Shown here: positions 62,972-64,000 of the stretch, one piece after another
Layout of the letters: each line of letters starts with the position of its first letter
Position numbering within the stretch: position 1 is the first letter of the stretch
Origin: Pseudomonadales bacterium
GTDB lineage: Bacteria; Pseudomonadota; Gammaproteobacteria; Pseudomonadales; Azotimanducaceae
Assembly: GCA_017642855.1 (NCBI GenBank)
Contig: JAEPOO010000001.1
Coordinates: 2,085,469 to 2,149,468 of the forward strand
DNA: 64,000 bases
Direction of reading: 5' to 3'
Notes under the pieces: model-generated
What the model was told of the DNA's origin: nothing
Database searches by the model: none
What the model saw: only the letters and a program-made list of their open reading frames with translations
Position numbers and translations under genes: made by a program

Positions 62972-64000
62972 TTAATCGCTCCCAAGAATGACTGTGCCAG
63001 CGGTATGCCGGCTGCCAAGCATGCCGCCATTACCATGCGCTACCGCAAGGCTGGCGCCGTCCACCTGAGACGTGGACTCACCCCTCAGCTGCCTCGCCGC
63101 TTCAGTTAAGAGAAAAATACCGCGCATGCCCGGATGGTTCGAAGAAAGACCGCCGCCATCGGTGTTGAGTGCGGGTCCATCTGGCCGATCAAAACGCAGT
63201 CGACCGCCGGTGACCCAGTCGCCACCCTCTCCTTTTTTACAGAAGCCCAGATCTTCCAGAATCGTGAGAACCGTGATGCTGAAAGAGTCATAGATCATCG
63301 CGATATCCATTTCCTGCGGTGTTAAACCCGCTTCCCCAAAGGCAATGGGCGCAGACTGAGCCGCAGCGCTGACGGTGATGTCCCCACCGTTTTCCGGATA
63401 TTTCGTGGCTTCGCCGGTACCGAGAATCCAGACAGGTTTTTTTGCACAGTCCCGGGCGACTTCCGGTGCGGCAATGACAACCGCGCCACCGCCATCGGAA
63501 ATCATGCAACACTCAAGAAGATGCAGGGGGTCAGCGATCATCCTTGAATTCACGACATCGTCGATGGTCGTCTCGCGGATATCGAGAAATTCAAGATCTT
63601 CCATCGCTCTAACGGCTTCCGGATTTCTCATGGCGTGCATACGTGTCGCGACGGATATCTCAGCGAGCTGTTCACTGGTGGTGCCGTAGTCATGCATGTG
63701 CCGGTGCGCCACCATGGCGTAATTAGATACCAAGGTCTGACCGGCGAAACTGTCCATATTGTCCGCGGGGTGCATTGAAGCACCGCCCCGCGCACCGACG
63801 CCGATGGCGAAGGCGTTACTGTGTGCCGTTGATCCGTAAGTCAGAAGCGCAACTTTTGCTTTACCGGCTGCAATGTCCCGCTTTGCCTGTGCGGCATGGT
63901 ATTCGTAGGAGCTGCCACCAACACCCGTTGTATTGATCACCGTGGGATTCAGCCCAAAGTATTCTGAAATGTTAAGACCAGCCATACCGCCGCCTTCGCC
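62972..64000 (-). CDS. SCP2/Ltp-type thiolase-fold enzyme (5' end beyond window)
   Basis: At least 342 residues of a thiolase-fold protein of the lipid-transfer (SCPx/Ltp) group are visible. GGSSYEYHAAQAKRDI, ALLTYGSTAHSN, NTDGGGLSSNHPGMRGIFLLTEAARQLRGE and HGNGGMLGSRHTAG are family motifs. Where thiolases carry their nucleophilic Cys, the visible segment is TTGVGGSS with no Cys, as reported for the retro-aldolase Ltp2. It reads through to the window edge (frame open at 64000), so the start is not seen. Together with DUF35 it could be a side-chain aldolase. Confidence 0.87.
   Translation of the reverse strand, partial: GEGGGMAGLNISEYFGLNPTVINTTGVGGSSYEYHAAQAKRDIAAGKAKVALLTYGSTAHSNAFAIGVGARGGASMHPADNMDSFAGQTLVSNYAMVAHRHMHDYGTTSEQLAEISVATRMHAMRNPEAVRAMEDLEFLDIRETTIDDVVNSRMIADPLHLLECCMISDGGGAVVIAAPEVARDCAKKPVWILGTGEATKYPENGGDITVSAAAQSAPIAFGEAGLTPQEMDIAMIYDSFSITVLTILEDLGFCKKGEGGDWVTGGRLRFDRPDGPALNTDGGGLSSNHPGMRGIFLLTEAARQLRGESTSQVDGASLAVAHGNGGMLGSRHTAGTVILGSD

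Overview
The window is a stretch of core chromosome from a gammaproteobacterium, most likely a free-living marine one. The evidence is the gene set and order: zipA-ligA next to smc, an rsx/rnf electron-transport operon ending in nth, a DUF2066-pgsA-like-perM-hda block, a PilZ-DUF1631-GGDEF-EAL protein, rnt, grxD and a PhoP/PhoQ-like pair. I cannot name a genus. Gene density is high, most neighbours overlap by a few bases, and I see no rRNA, tRNA, CRISPR array, prophage or insertion sequence.

Layout. 0-4 kb: the tail of pdxJ, a membrane-anchored cold-shock protein, an unknown acidic protein, yciH, a sulfurtransferase and mnmC (sulfur transfer and tRNA wobble-uridine modification). 4-10 kb, minus strand: serA, nnrU, a small lipoprotein, an ABC-2 exporter under a YtrA-type GntR repressor with a clear palindromic operator, and an exported M20 amidohydrolase. 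10-15 kb: a MurG-like glycosyltransferase, hda, perM, a CDP-alcohol phosphatidyltransferase and DUF2066, facing DUF3108 and dcd. 16-23 kb: apbC (N-terminally short), metG, rsxA, an enlarged rsxB, rsxD, rsxG, rsxE and nth. 23-29 kb: an exonuclease, argG, pyrC, rnt, rubrerythrin, monothiol glutaredoxin and argD. 29-36 kb: two c-di-GMP genes, glpK and a thiolase. 37-43 kb: alpha/beta hydrolase and acyl-CoA dehydrogenase, a double-CDGSH protein, and a PepSY/regulator/sensor operon. 43-54 kb: glycerate kinase, dinG, a sugar dehydrogenase-like protein, GST, a lipoprotein transglycosylase, ligA, zipA and smc. 54-60 kb: a hydrolase, two aldo/keto reductases and larC-larE-larB (nickel-pincer cofactor synthesis). 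60-64 kb: YfcE-like phosphoesterase, PHP phosphoesterase, and a hydratase/aldolase module (two hot-dog proteins, a DUF35 protein and a thiolase-fold protein cut by the window edge).

Most unusual points. (1) A roughly 80-100 nt element occurs three times between convergent gene ends. It has a 59-60 nt conserved core flanked by inverted arms whose sequence differs completely between copies while remaining complementary. (2) The rsx operon has no rsxC; instead RsxB carries a C-terminal segment that looks like the ferredoxin part of RsxC. (3) A complete larCEB set is preceded by a Tat-exported Fe-S aldo/keto reductase, with no lactate racemase larA in view. (4) The MurG-like protein carries sequence features I associate with Firmicutes MurG. 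(5) purM/purN are missing from their usual place between DUF3108 and DUF2066.
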